Notes under the pieces: model-generated | Seen by the model: only the letters and a program-made list of their open reading frames with translations | Told to the model about the DNA's origin: nothing | Databases searched by the model: none | Shown here: positions 37,377-50,015 of the stretch, piece after piece | Numbering within the stretch: the first letter of the stretch is position 1 | Layout: each line of letters starts with the position of its first letter | NCBI GenBank assembly: GCA_951799425.1 | Contig: OX637394.1 | Coordinates: forward strand, 6,459,501-6,523,500 | Length of the DNA: 64,000 nucleotides | Direction of reading: 5' to 3' | From: Ilex aquifolium | Taxonomy: Eukaryota > Streptophyta > Magnoliopsida > Aquifoliales > Aquifoliaceae | Program-made: the position numbers and the translations under genes

Positions 37377-39420
37377 CTAAGAAAAAAACAACATATTTTA
37401 ATGTATGATTAGTGCTAAATTAGTGAATAATTTGGAGTTTTATATTTTCAATTCAACCTGTAATGATCATTGGTTTGGTGTCTCTCCCTCCCCCAACACA
37501 ATATTGGCAGGGCTTAGTCAAACCAGGTTAGATATAAGGTCTCTTTCTAATATGGTATTACTAGTCAATATTTTGGGATAAAAAGTATAAAACTATCTCT
37601 ATATTGTTTGTTGGATATTATATAGTATATATATTATTAGTATCATATACTAATCTTTTAGATAAATATCATTGACATTTGGCAAATTTGAAAGAGTGAA
37701 GAAGTGATCTCATGTTCATGTCAATGGTGATCTAGAGACATCTTATTCTCAATATTATGGTTCAGCTGAGATGAAATAGTGAAGATATCACTAAGACATC
37801 TATATATTATGTAATCATAATTAGAAAACCTCACAGAATCCATTTATTCCAATAGGAAAAAAACTTCTTAGTTTTAGAATTGAGCATTTTAAGATTTTGC
37901 TGCTCAAGTATTGTTGGATGAAACTACATTGAAGATCTCAGCAAGCTTGAATACCGTCCCAAAGGTCAATGTCTAGGCAAACACAGAACTCCTAGGGTAA
38001 GAGGATTCATACACACTAGACTAGTTCACACATAGTAGACTCTAAGTGCAGCAGATATGAGATAAAGGAAGAGCATTCTAGGTGACTGCATTTCACATTT
38101 CAAATTAAAGCCGAGAGAATCTACCCGTTATAAAACTCAGTCTAAAAATATCCACATCACCATGAACCTCAAGTGTTTTGTGAGAAAATATGTGTCCAGA
38201 TCCAACATTTGGTCCAATGGACAAACCAAGTCTATATGTACTCCCTCTGTAAGTGGTAGTTCTAGAGTTTAAAAATACATTTATCTGCTCACATCTCACA
38301 CACTACATAACTTAGGACTTGTGTCACCGGCTTTAAATTGAAGCTGTGACATTTAAGATGATGTGTTAGTGAAAGGGTTTGTGGTTAGTGGTGAACCAAC
38401 TGAAAACCATGTGTGATTCTTATAAATCTTGGTGTTCTTGTGGTTGACTTAATTTCTTCTTTCATGCTATATACTGCTGAACCAATAGCTTCCTAATATT
38501 TATATTACTGTTTTTTTTTTCTTAAATGCATATTACTGTTGAATGTGAGAAAATCTCATTTCGATATGAATCCTTTTTTCTATGCCTGCTAACTCTTTGA
38601 CAAAATGCTTATATGAAATTAGTTAGCTCCAATATCACCAACAAAAAAAAAACACCTCATTATTAGTTGAAACTGAAAAGAGACCGTATGTCATATTGTC
38701 ATTAGTCATCTGGTATAAAAGAATAAAAAGAGTAATAGATGTAATTCGATTAACACTAAAATCTTGGAAGTGTCCTTTTCAATGCCCCCCACCCCCTTAA
38801 AACACAAAAAAAGGGGAGTACAACGCGTAAAATATTTTGTATGTTGAATTATTTTTGGAGGCATTGAGACAACTCTCGAAGAGACAGGCATCCATACATA
38901 CTCGATGTAGAACAAAAACACTTGGTTTGTTTTTATGCTTGAAGTGGTGTACATGTGCTTTCCAACTTTGAGAGGTACCGTGGTTTGAATCCTTTGCTGT
39001 ATATCATTACTCTTCTTTATGTATTAAGCCCTAAGGCGTGCAAGTTCAATCTCTATAGAACAGGGCCAGACTTCTGGGGAATGTGGTACTTAAATGCAAG
39101 ATACTTTCTGCACCTGAAGCCTACTTTGTATTGTGTTTAAGAGGTCACTGTAACAAAGTGATGTTAGTCAATTTGTTTTAAAGTCTGTTAAAAAGAATCA
39201 GTCTAAAGTGAGAAAAAAAAAGAGAGGAAGTAGCCAACTAATTTCTGCACAAGATTTCCATGTGAGCAATGTTCTTCAGATGTTTATCTTTATTAAATAA
39301 ATCAGAAGAAGAAAAAGAGAATCATATCCAGAAAAGAGTGCAGACATTGAAATAATTGAGATTATTTTAAGAAATCATTAATCTTACAAGGACATTAACA
39401 CATCAAATCGTAAGTCTTGG
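37377..39420. other. Intergenic DNA 3' of ARI
   Basis: AT-rich, no supported gene. No paired terminal repeats or flanking duplication recognised. Confidence 0.55.
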
Positions 39421-39424
39421 ATAC

Positions 39425-40075
39425 ATTACCTGGCCTTCTTAGTTCTTAGTTGTATGGCACCTGCTTCTGTTTCTACCACTGCATGCAGTTCCTCTGCAGC
39501 CAAATATGTATCCAACTAAAGAGATCAAAAACATTGAAAAACACAATCAAATCAACAAAATTGAACTGAACATAGGAATGTCAGTGTATAGTTAAAACCT
39601 GCAAGGAAGTGCAGCATATCATCAGCATCGAAGCAAATTTACAGGAGAGCCTATAAATTTGACATGAGGTAAGCAAAGAAGGTTGTACTGATCGTCTTGG
39701 TAACCAATGAAATCTGCTGACACCCCTGCTGCCTTCAGACATCATACAAAACCTATAACCCAGGAGTCCCTGCTTTGCTGCCATACATTAAAAATTTCCC
39801 ATCCCCAAAGCTCCTGCTGACTAGGTAAAACAAACTCCACTTATTTATGCAATCCAGTGTATGCCATTTTATGCTCAAAGAAACAATCTCTCCAAGGATG
39901 AATCATGTTGCTTTGAGGGAGTTTCAGATAATGCCTGGCAATGGGGTTAGCAACAGACAGACCTTTCCTGTTTGGAATTGTTTCCCTGTGCAGTGAGGCT
40001 TGAATTTGGGACTATCGGCTCATCGTTCCTCAACATTGTAAATGATGTCACTTTACTGTTTTTGTAGTCTGTCAT
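39425..40075 (-). pseudogene. Unidentified gene remnant
   Basis: On the minus strand 39430-39516 reads LDTYLAAEELHAVVETEAG and onward to TKKAR with a clean acceptor (ctctttag) before it and a GTAATG donor after, as an internal exon would. Further up, 39700-40060 has frame fragments such as DEPIVPNSSLTAQGNN interrupted by stops. I do not recognise the family. Composition is less AT-rich than the flanks. It is probably a decayed multi-exon gene or a displaced gene piece. Confidence 0.35.
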
Positions 40076-40790
40076 CTTCCTCAACACCAAGAAATACATG
40101 ACATCAACACTTAAGGTAATCAGACCAAAAAAACACTTAAGGTAATATGTCTCTTTTGTTGTGATTAACCCAGGCCAAGACCAATTTTACCTAGATTGTG
40201 GGTCGTTGTAGTACATGGTACATGTACATGGTACGACAGTTTTTTAGGTACGCAATATGATGGGGTTAGACTTAGTTGGTACGATATTTTTTGTCGCAAT
40301 TGATTTTGGAACTCGACATTCATAAACACTATCAGTTACCATTTATCTTACATTTCTACTCGATTTTCTATTATTTAAAACAATATATAATTATAAATTT
40401 ATAAACACGTAATCGATTAATATGTATTTTATATTTGTGCATCATATTCCAAAGTAAATCGATTAAGGGTTAATATTATAGTTTAGGGTCGTACATTTTG
40501 GTGATCTGAATTGCAAATCCACCTAATTTGGAATTAATGTACCTAGATCGTTGGTCGTCAGGAGTGTAGTGAATTCTGGTAACTATGATTGAGACGCAAA
40601 GAGGTATGCGTCTATGAAATCATAAAAAGTGCTTTTAATAACTAAAATTCACATTAAATATCTTGTAAAAATAGGCTAAAATCTTTAGCAAGCTACCCAC
40701 TTACCACTTAGTGTTGAAAATGCTAGTTAACATGGATTTTATAAACTTCTCATCATGGACAAGGTTGTCTTCAAGTAATTTAATCTAAAT
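40076..40790. other. Intergenic DNA, no gene seen
   Basis: No coding or terminal-repeat signal recognised. Confidence 0.5.
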
Positions 40791-40799
40791 CCATTTTAC

Positions 40800-41345
40800 A
40801 CTCCAACTTTCCAACAACCACCATCCTACTGCCACCGCCACCTCCATCCCCACCCCATCGTCGCTACCACTACCACCATCACAATCACTATGACCGCCAC
40901 CACTCCCCCATATCCACCACCAACCACGACCCCCACTACTACTACTACCACCCCTACCATTGTCATCGTTACTACTACCAGCACCTCAAACCCCCATCGC
41001 TGCCATTACTACCGTCACCACCACCCACCTCCATTCCCAAAATCACTACCATTCCACCATAACTACTAGTAGATCACCCTCCCTCACCACCTACTTGCCA
41101 CCATTATTGCCTTCAATATGCCTACCTGCCACTTCATCACCTTGTTGTCATCACCATCATCACTTCGCCTTACCACAATTATTGCCACCATCATCTCCCA
41201 TTATTACTCTTCATCGTTGTCAATATTCCACCACAACAACTCCACTACTGCCACCACCACCACCAATTATTATATCATCACTAGTTTTTCCCTTATCATC
41301 ATCACCATCAATTTAACCAATACTACCATAACCCAACCACCATAA
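40800..41345. repeat. CCA/CAC/ATC-rich arm (left)
   Basis: Degenerate trinucleotide-like run of CCACCA, ACTACTACC and CATCATCA. A complementary TGG/GATGG-rich run occurs at 42300-42560, so the two form inverted low-complexity arms around 41346-42299. Open frames here are compositional. Confidence 0.75.
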
Positions 41346-41414
41346 TGGTGGTGATAAGATGGTGGCATAAAGATGGTAAGTTGTAAGCATAGTAGTAGTG
41401 GTGGTTATAGTTGA

Positions 41415-42298
41415 CATAGTTGTCAAATCGCGATTCGTATCGTGAATCGGAATCTTAAATTTGAGACTCGTGAATCGTATCGAATCGTGAATCGTAAGAT
41501 TCAACACAAAATATGAACAAAAATAAAAAATAATATTTACATATTTAAAATAGGCAAAATATTGAATATTGAACATTATTGTATTATAAAAAAATCAATT
41601 GACATAATCACGTCGTTTAAATGGAAAGATGCAAGCATTTTGCTTCATTTTCATCTTTTGCCTAACCATTTTCAAATTCAACAACTTGACGAAAAAAAAA
41701 TTCATTAAAAAACTACGACTATCCAAGAACCAAAATAGTGATACCCAGTACAGATTAGGTTACAAACATGAATGGAAAAAGAACAAATAAAAAAATTGAT
41801 TAGGAGAAAATACACGAGCCAACATTTTGAAACAAAAAATTAGAACCTAACAAATTATCCATGAAAGAATTGAAAGCAAAAATCAAAATTTATTCTAAAA
41901 TATGGTGACAGGAGATAGAAAAATCTAATATAAAAAAAAAAGGGCATGCTAGGACTTGGTTACTGTTAAGAAGAAGAAAAAGAAGAACAGGAGCTTTAGC
42001 TGTGACCTTCAACTTCAGACGACACGAGGTGAGCTTAAACAAAAGAGGCTGAGTTTTTATGAGGGTGTGGGTTCCTCTGTAAACAAAATGACGTCGTTTT
42101 ACTATTTGGCGGACAAAATGACGTCGTTTGGCAAAAAAATTAGATTTTAAAAAAGTGACTAAATCGTGCGATTCGTGCGATACGAATCGTATGATTCAGA
42201 TACGATTCAATTCTAAAAACGATTCTCATATAAGATACGAATCATTTTGTGCCTGTATCGAATCGAATCGCGAATCGTACAATTTTGATAACTATTGT
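41415..42298. mobile_element. Inverted-repeat element with CGATTCG-rich ends
   Basis: Left end AGTTGTCAAATCGCGATTCG followed by several CGAATCGTATCG words; right end mirrors these (CGAATCGCGAATCGTACAATTTTGATAACT). Subterminal GAATCGTATCGAATCG motifs repeat in both arms. A short direct repeat around ACAAAATGACGTCGTTT occurs twice at 42087-42130. No ORF and no clean target duplication, so superfamily is open; termini look like a MULE or hAT-like non-autonomous element. Confidence 0.6.
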
Positions 42299-42299
42299 G

Positions 42300-42560
42300 A
42301 TTAGGTTTGATAAAAGTGATGGTGGGGGTGGTTGTCATTGTAATGATGGTGGAGGGATTGTGGTAGTTATGGTAGCAAATTAAGTGACAATAGATGATGG
42401 TGATAGTGGTGTCAAATAAGAAATTGACAATAACAAGGGGGTGGTGGTGGGATGGTGGAAAAGGTGATGGGGTGATGTAGTGACAATAATGTGTGGGGCG
42501 ATGTTGGTAATTGGGAATGGTAAAGATGGTGGTGATAAGCATAATGTAATGGCAGTGAGA
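42300..42560. repeat. TGG/GATGG-rich arm (right)
   Basis: Run of GGTGGT, GATGGTGG and TGATGG, the reverse-complement composition of 40800-41345. It ends near 42560. Confidence 0.7.
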
Positions 42561-42778
42561 TGGTAAAATAAAATGGCAAAATTGGAAAAGAATAATAATT
42601 ATGAGACTACACCTCCTTGTATTAGTCAAACAATTTAATGCAATTCACTACTTAAATTTCAATAAATACCAAACAGTTTACTAATTAAAAAAATTGAGTA
42701 TTCAACACTTAAAATTCAGTTTTCAGTTCTTAATTTTCAGTTTTATCAAACATCTCCTTAATAGGAACCCTAAGTAAT

Positions 42779-42961
42779 TATTGAAGATCCCATGAATATG
42801 GATCACCACAATGAAATATCATGATTATTGGAATCATAATTTATGGAATTTGATCACAATTGCATCAATCATGCGATTTGATAACTAAAACATCACAAAT
42901 GATAACCCCACCAATTATGGAATTCCATTGTATTGATCCATAATCGTGAGATCTTCAATTA
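42779..42961. mobile_element. Short hairpin MITE
   Basis: About 183 bp. The left end ATTGAAGATCCCATGAATATGGATCA mirrors the right end, which reads ATTGAAGATCTCACGATTATGGATCA in reverse; the arms continue with CACAATG/TACAATG. No ORF. The superfamily is unclear because the target duplication cannot be separated from the palindrome. Confidence 0.65.
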
Positions 42962-43766
42962 TTCAATAGATAAAATGGAAGACAAAGAAACACACGCATG
43001 GAAAGTGGTTTGGTCCGAAGACCTATTTCCATGACACATAAGAGCCCAAAAGACTACAACTCAACAAAGCCATGAAATGAATGTCGTGCAAATACGAAAT
43101 GAATGTCGTGCAAATACAAAATGAAATGGTGCACGGAATAAACATTGTGCAAATATGAAGAGTACGCGAACCAAAAGATCCCATGAACCAAAAAATAAGT
43201 CAAACCACCATCTCATTTAAAAACTTAAGCTTAAGCTAATAAACATAAATATTTATCTAATATGTTAAGCATTCATTGCATCGAAAAACTTAAATTTAAG
43301 TTGATAGAGAAAATTGTAACATAAACATAAGTTTTTATTTAATATTACTCCTCATGTATGGCCTTTTTGTGTGGTTTGTCCACACCATAGTAATGTGTAG
43401 TCAGAAAGTTGGTGTTGTATGATATAAACTCAGGACCTTCGAACTCTACCACCACGTTAAACCAACTAACTACTCTAAAAATTTAAGTTGTAATTGATAT
43501 AGAGGGATGTAACATACATATTTATCTAACATAACAAAAAAATGATATCAGAGTTCATATCAAAACCCCAATATAATACATACAATAGTTTTGGAATTTT
43601 CTATGCATGGTGGGCTGCAACCTATTTTTTTGGAAACATGCTACACACTTGTCATTGTACGTCTATAAGGAGATGATCATTCCCCGATTGCGATTTGTCT
43701 AAACTAGATTCGATCACGTGACAAAATTTGTAATTTTGGGGTTAAAAATTTCCTAAAGAGAGATTC
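42962..43766. other. Intergenic DNA with a possible SINE remnant
   Basis: No gene. The minus-strand segment near 43395-43490 holds GTTGGTTTAACGTGGTGGTAG and GAGTTCGAAGG, weakly like pol III A and B boxes; boundaries are not found. Confidence 0.4.
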
Positions 43767-44460
43767 ATGAAAGCATATGATCAACGTGTGAGAGTGTATA
43801 TAAGTTTTCACATTGTTAATCAATTTATCTCAGCTCCTCGTACTACTCATTGGGATACCTTACTTCATATTTTGCAGTATGTACATGACACCATATTTCA
43901 GAACTTATTATTGTCGTCAAACTCTTTTCTGATTTTACATGCCTATGTTGATGCTAATTAAGCTGTGGAAATTACTGATCGCAAGTCTATTACTAGTTTC
44001 TGTGTTTTTCTTGGCAATTCTCTTATCTCTTGCAAAAGTAAAAAATAATCAATTATTGCTCGTTCTACTGCTGAGGCCGAGTATCGTGCTAGGGCACGCA
44101 CTATTGCAGAGATAGTTTGGCTCAGTTGGCTTTTGGCTAATATGGGTGTTGTTCTCTCCTCTCATACTTCTCTGTACTGTGACCATAAATGTGCCTATCC
44201 AAATTGCTCACAATTCAGGATTTCATGAGTGCACGAAGCATATTGAAATTGATTATTATTTTGTTCATCAACATCTTCATCTGGGCACTATTATTTTGTC
44301 GTCGTTTGTATCTTCTTCGCTATAGCTTGCAGATTTTTTTACCAAGTCTCACACTTCAACTCGTTTTTGATTCTCATTATTCTTTTGGGTGGTCTAAGAT
44401 TTTTCTAATTTTCTTAGGCTACATATATTCTTGTAATCTAGTTTATTGACTTGAGATAAA
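43767..44460 (+). mobile_element. Ty1/Copia retrotransposon fossil (3' pol part)
   Basis: Translated fragments match the end of Copia pol: reverse-transcriptase tail and the RNase H region (RSTAEAEYRA and the WLSWLL block). It is a broken fragment with several breaks and no recognised LTRs or gag. Not recent by the level of decay. Confidence 0.8.
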
Positions 44461-46062
44461 ATATTATTAAACTTTCACAAGGGAGACCTCAACTGCTAAA
44501 ATTAGCAGACCATGTTGTAGTGCAAATGTAGTTTTATAGAAAAAATATACATGTTGTATAAGAATATAATACATACTCATAAAAACTCAATAATGATAAT
44601 ATAGAGTCCAAAAGAACAAGCTTCTTACGATCAAGCATTCATATATATTCTCCTATCAACAAAAAAATACCCACATATCTCTTTCATGTGTTCAAGAATC
44701 AATTCTACACCACTCCTCAAACATACTGCAACAGGGTACAAATCTATTTAAAATAAGGAAACCTTTAGTAAATGAAAGGATTCCACTCCATTCAGTTTTA
44801 TAAATTAATAGATTATGTATGTAAGTAGGAATCAAAGCTTCCTAGATTTGAACACTAACAACAAACAACAGAGAACAACATGTTTTGAGAAAAATAGTAT
44901 GCAATGGAAAATTTGAAGACATAAAAGTTCCCCATGATTAGGTCAAGTATAACACCCATGTTGATCAAAACCAATTCAAGATGTTGTCAGTGTAACCTGA
45001 AAGGAATCTTTGTGTTGGTGTCAGTGGCACAGTGTTGATGGTATCAGAAAAACAATTGTGAAAATCACCCTAGCCCATGATAGAGGTGAAGAAGAATTTG
45101 CAACAGACTTAGTCGTGTACACACATATAAACAACCCCCACTGTCTCAGCCGTTACCAGTGCCACAAATTTTACAGAAAGAAAAAATTTTGGCCGCAAGG
45201 GATATCCATCCATATGTTCAATTATGTATAACAACCAAAAACGTATAACAAACACGCAGCACACATACAGTATTGGCAACAAGAGACTTGGAATCAAGCT
45301 TGAAACAAGTAAGACATAGGCAACTGGCCATTCACCACCATGTGCAACTAGTTAACATGACGATGGCACAAGACTACAACTGAAGTGCATATTCCAGGCA
45401 ATTGATAAAACAATATATTCAACCATATAATCTCAACGTTACATACAAACTCGACCTCAATGTATACACCAAAATGCTAGCAAGAAAATGAAAAACAAAG
45501 TTGAAGTGCAATAATCGCAAGCAAATCGGACTTGTATGAATTTAATCGGACAGATTAGGAATTAACACCTAACATCAGCAAACAAATCCCAAAAAACACT
45601 TACATACAAAACGGAAAAATGGTAAGACAAAGTGTTCTTCATTAAACAAAACTACCTGTAAAAAAATTGGCTGTTTGAACATACTCCGATTTTTCTGCAA
45701 GCAAACAAAATTGTGCCCCTAGTCCAATGAATCGATGATCGAAGCAAATTTTGGAGTTTTTCGAGATCAGAGGAGAGAGAAAAGGGGATCTATGTTTTGA
45801 GCATTGGGTTTATGTTTGGGGGCAAATCGATTTTCAAATACGCAGAAGCGCGAACAAGGGTTTCCTTGCTGGGCAAATTAGGGAAAGTATACCCGTACTC
45901 CTCCCCCTTCTTACAAGTAAATATCGGAGGTAACGGTTACATCTCATTGTTATATAATTATTTAATAAAAAAATCATAAAATAGATAAAATAAGACTCTT
46001 TTTCTAATAGTTATTAAGTATTACATAATTAGGTGGTTATGAATTTTGATGAGGTTCGCTTA
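44461..46062. other. Intergenic DNA; leader-like block near 45730-45860
   Basis: No supported coding gene. The minus strand at 45660-45860 has a CT-rich, less AT-rich block that resembles a 5' leader (TTTTCTCTCTCCTCTGATCTCG) but no ORF with family signal follows, so it may be an orphan promoter or gene scrap. Confidence 0.4.
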
Positions 46063-46430
46063 GAACATCTTCAATCACACTCAACAAAATAGCTACTCAA
46101 AATATATTTAAATATTCAATTCACTACTTTAGCTAGCAACTTTTTAAAATTCACTTCAACCACACTCTCTATTTTAGCTAACTACTACACCCAACTTTCA
46201 CTAACTTCTAATAATTTTAAAAAAGTAAAACATATATATAGAGAGAGATAGAGAGAAAAAAAGGTAGAGAGAGAATTTAGAGAGTTCAAATGGCTCACCA
46301 CATTTGGTGAGCCATTTGGGTTAATTAGGAAATAGAGAGTAGAATAGAGAGTGAGTTTGAGAGAATTTTTTGTGTTTGGCTAGCTAAAGTAGCTAAAAGA
46401 GAAGAAATAGAGAGTGAGTTGGAGATGCTC
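46063..46430. mobile_element. PIF/Harbinger-like MITE, copy 2
   Basis: 368 bp. Right end GTTGGAGATGCTC and left end GAACATCTTCAATCA are imperfect mirrors, flanked by TTA on both sides (46060-46062 and 46431-46433). Internal perfect hairpin AAATGGCTCACCA / TGGTGAGCCATTT around 46289-46317. Shares termini and TAGCTA motifs with the 15616 element. Confidence 0.82.
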
Positions 46431-46433
46431 TTA

Positions 46434-48632
46434 CAAACTTATTTATTTATTAGTGAACAATTACACCACGTGACACTACTGACATGAGGTAACAATTATA
46501 CCCAATATATTTTTGTTAGTTACACAATTGGGAGAAATTACATCATATACCTTCACATTTATTTCTCATTTTCTATTTGGTCCCGTGATAATTTTTTTAA
46601 GCAGCCCCTAAATTATTAATTGAAACTACCAAGTATCAATTTTCCAAGTTTTAGGTTGTATTTCAATTAAATTTATTTATCAAATCTAAAAGAATTTAGC
46701 TTTACAATTCCTAAATTTTTGAATACGAGACAACAACCCAAATTAACTAGTGGAGCAAGTTTAAAAAATACGTTAAATTAGAAATAATAAAAATCTTCTT
46801 ACGACAGTATATCCCTTCTTTTTTTTTTCGTTTCTTTTGATATGCAATAGTACAAGGGAGGAGAGAGGGCATGCGAGGGAGGAGATTTAAAAAAATAACT
46901 TGTCAGTGTGCAACGTGGGTAGTTAGCAATTCGGGTAAACTCTAAGGTCCAACTGTCTACCTCTTAGACTCATCATTATTTGAAATTCAACAATTTAATG
47001 ACCAAAATATTTATATAATAAAATAGTTTATAATTCAAATTTTAAAAGATAAACAAAATAATTTTTGTTTTTCGCGATTCAGATCGCTTTAAATTTTACT
47101 TTAAAGTTAATCTAACAGTTAATATTAACACCCTAAATTTAATAGGAAAAATAGGCACCTAAGGGTGTGTTTTGGAGTGACTTTTTAAAAGTATTTCTAA
47201 AAATTATTTCTCATAAGTACTTTAAAAAAAAAAATAGTGTTTGAAACAGCTCTACCACCACCCCATCACCACCACTACTTCTACCATCGCCGCCGTCACC
47301 ACCATCTCTGTCGCCGCCGCCGTCACCTCCACCATCGCCACCGTCGCCGTCGCCACCACCACCACAGTCATTGCCACTCACCATAACCATCACAATCTCC
47401 TACCACCACCACCTTTTACTCTCACTATAACCGATACTTAAATTCATTTATCTCTACTCTATGTTTGTGATTTGATTTTAGATATGAATACAAATATGTT
47501 GATTATTTACCATTTTTTATAATTATATGCCTTCAGACACAGACAATAACTAGTATATATATATGTCTGATGAATTTTTATTTTTCTTTCTATTTTTTCT
47601 GTTGGTAATCTGCTTGATTCCTTCAATTGCCGACTCAGGTGACTTGTCATTGTTTTTGCACTAAGTCCCAGTCAAAGCCACCATTTGGGGTGTGAAGCCA
47701 ACGGCCGGCAAATTCTCTTTTTATAATTGCAAATGCCCAAGTTTTCATCAGCAAATGTCCATGCATGCAACCAATGTCACAGTGCTACCTGTGATGTGTC
47801 CATACCAAGGGCACCGCTGTCATTTTGACAAATAAATATAATATATCAGTAATTGACTTTTTTTTTTCCCCGGGTCATGGACATGCATGTCTAAAAAGAT
47901 TAATCCTTTTGACGTGGAATTAACCTACATGACATGAGCTAATTTGAAATAAATTGAATTTACAAATTTAGACATGTCATGTAGGTTTTTTCTACTCTAT
48001 CAATCAAATGCTTTATTTCAATTTTAATCAATCTCATGAAATTCAATAACCCTTTACACTAATAAGCTTTTAAATAATTATAATTTTGCTAAAAAACAAA
48101 ATTAGAAAATAGAAAGATTGCCACCACATGTATATGATTTAATAAAATTTCATAATTATATAAATCATCGTTTTAAGATAAAAATGTATATCATCTAAGC
48201 TTATAACAAAAATTTATAGCACACCACGTCGTATTGTTATTTATTTGAGAATATTTACTTAGTTGTTAGATTTATATATTTATTTCTCATTCTAACAAAA
48301 AATTCATACAATGACATTTTTTATAAACAAAATATAATAGGTAAAAAGTAGAATATTAATAGAATTACAAGATGATATATTTTTTTTTAACAAATATAGG
48401 CCTTATCTGTTATTTTCCTTTTCTGTTTTGCTCCCTAGAGGGCATTATTATGTAAACAATTTGACGAGTAATTCAATAATAGTTTGAGTTAATTTATTGA
48501 CCAATTTTATGGATCTGGTTAAATTAACAATAAATCTCATCTAATATTCAATCTCATTAGTCACTATTAGGTTTGCCAATCGTATCGGGTGAAATGGGAT
48601 GTATTGGGTCTTAACAAGTTCGTATTAAAAAA
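46434..48632. other. Intergenic DNA with a CCA-rich tract
   Basis: No gene. 47250-47415 is a CCACCA/GCCGCC-rich low-complexity tract of the same class as 40800. The rest is AT-rich. Confidence 0.55.
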
Positions 48633-48809
48633 TAGGGAAAATTTCATCCACACCCCCTCTAGTTAGGCCTAAATTCAATGACACCCCCTCTGGATTCTGA
48701 AACTTCACTGCACTCCATTCTAGTTTATACTTTTAAATCAAAGACACCTCCGTTATTTAACTGTACTAAATTTTTTTAAAAATGTCAAAACTACCCTTCT
48801 TTATATAAA
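48633..48809. repeat. Arm of the 26064 MULE family, left of the Helitron
   Basis: Matches the left arm of the 26064 element (GGGAAAATTTCATCCACACC, TCTGAAACTTCACTGCA, CTTTTAAATCAAAGACACC, ACTACCCTTCTTTATATAAA). The match resumes on the far side of the Helitron (TGTACTAAAATGTCC at 50328), so the Helitron split it. The other arm is absent. Confidence 0.75.
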
Positions 48810-49157
48810 TCTATACTACTAATAAAAGTACCTTAAGTGAAAAACTTTTGATTCTCTATTTTACCCTTATATAGAATTTTAATTACCACATTATCTTTCC
48901 ATAGTTAAATATCTAAATTATAATCACGTTCTTATGTATTTAAATCTCTAATTTACCCACTAACATTTCTTTTACTTCTCTATTATCTTTGTATAAATAT
49001 CAATATCTATAAAAAAAAATTAATTGACTACGTTACTCTTAAAAAAATATGTGCATCATTATAGTTTTCAATAAAGTGTTCAAAAACTTCATCAATAAAT
49101 CATACTTTTTTCAAATATATAGATAACATTATGACTATATATATGTATTTTTTTTCA

Positions 49158-49200
49158 TCTATATTACTAATAAATAATGAAATTTTTGTCTTAACATGAA
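49158..49200 (+). repeat. Second Helitron 5' terminus
   Basis: TCTATATTACTAATAAATAATG, preceded by A, closely matches the 5' end at 48810, and the following ~230 bp parallel the following part of the outer copy (TTGATTCACTATTTTACTC, TTAATTGACTACGTTAC). There is only one 3' end, so either a Helitron inserted at or replaced part of another, or the 5' half was duplicated. Confidence 0.6.
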
Positions 49201-49679
49201 ATTTTTTTGATTCACTATTTTACTCTTATAAAAAATTTTAAATACCACACTATCCTTCAATATTTGAATACTAAATTGCCATCATATACTTATATGTTTA
49301 AATCTTCAAATTACCCTTAACATCTCTTTTAATTCTTTATTTACTATGTATAAATATCAGTATCAGTATCTATGAAACTTTTTAATTGACTACGTTACTT
49401 TTAAAACATATATGCATTACTATAATTTTTAATAAAACGTTCAATTTTAAAAAAAAAATTATCAATTTAATATTACTCATTTTAAATATAAAGATAACAT
49501 TATTCTTACATATGTCTTAAAATAATTTATATTAAATCAACATAATTCTTCAATCACAGTAAACTTTTCATATTTTATTAAGAGTTTATATAAAAAAATT
49601 ATATTGTATTTTTAAGTAATACTTGAATTTTAGAATTTTAATATTCTATTAAAATATATATTATAGATATTATATTTTA

Positions 49680-50015
49680 AGATTAATAGCACTTTTAGTC
49701 CCTAAAATATGCATATTTTGTTAGTTTGGTATTCATTATATTTATTCTGTTCAATTTGGTCATTAAAATATTTAGTTCTTGTTTAAATGATCCATATACA
49801 GACAATCTGTTAAGTTTTTTTATATAAGTGATTACGTGATACTATTTGACGAAATAACATGTGGTTATTTTCGTCAAAAAGTTTAATGGACCATCTGGTT
49901 AGGGACCATTTAAACAAAAATTAAATATTTTAGGGATCAAATTGACAAAATTTATATACTGAGGACTAAATTAATAAAAAATGCAAACTTTAGAGAACCA
50001 AATTGTTATTAATCC
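49680..50015. mobile_element. MULE-type MITE nested in the Helitron
   Basis: 336 bp with inverted ends AGATTAATAGCACTTTTAGTCC and (reverse) GGATTAATAACAATTTGGTTC, flanked by a perfect 9-bp duplication TATATTTTA (49671-49679 and 50016-50024). No ORF. It is younger than the Helitron copy it sits in. Confidence 0.85.

Noticed and set aside
40960-41345. Open frames rich in Ser/Thr/Pro/His
   Set aside because: Result of the CCA/ATC low-complexity tract on either frame.
45751-45979. Two overlapping 60-codon frames
   Set aside because: No family signal; region looks like a leader on the other strand.
47211-47441. Gly/Asp-rich and Thr/Ala-rich open frames on both strands
   Set aside because: Low-complexity trinucleotide tract.
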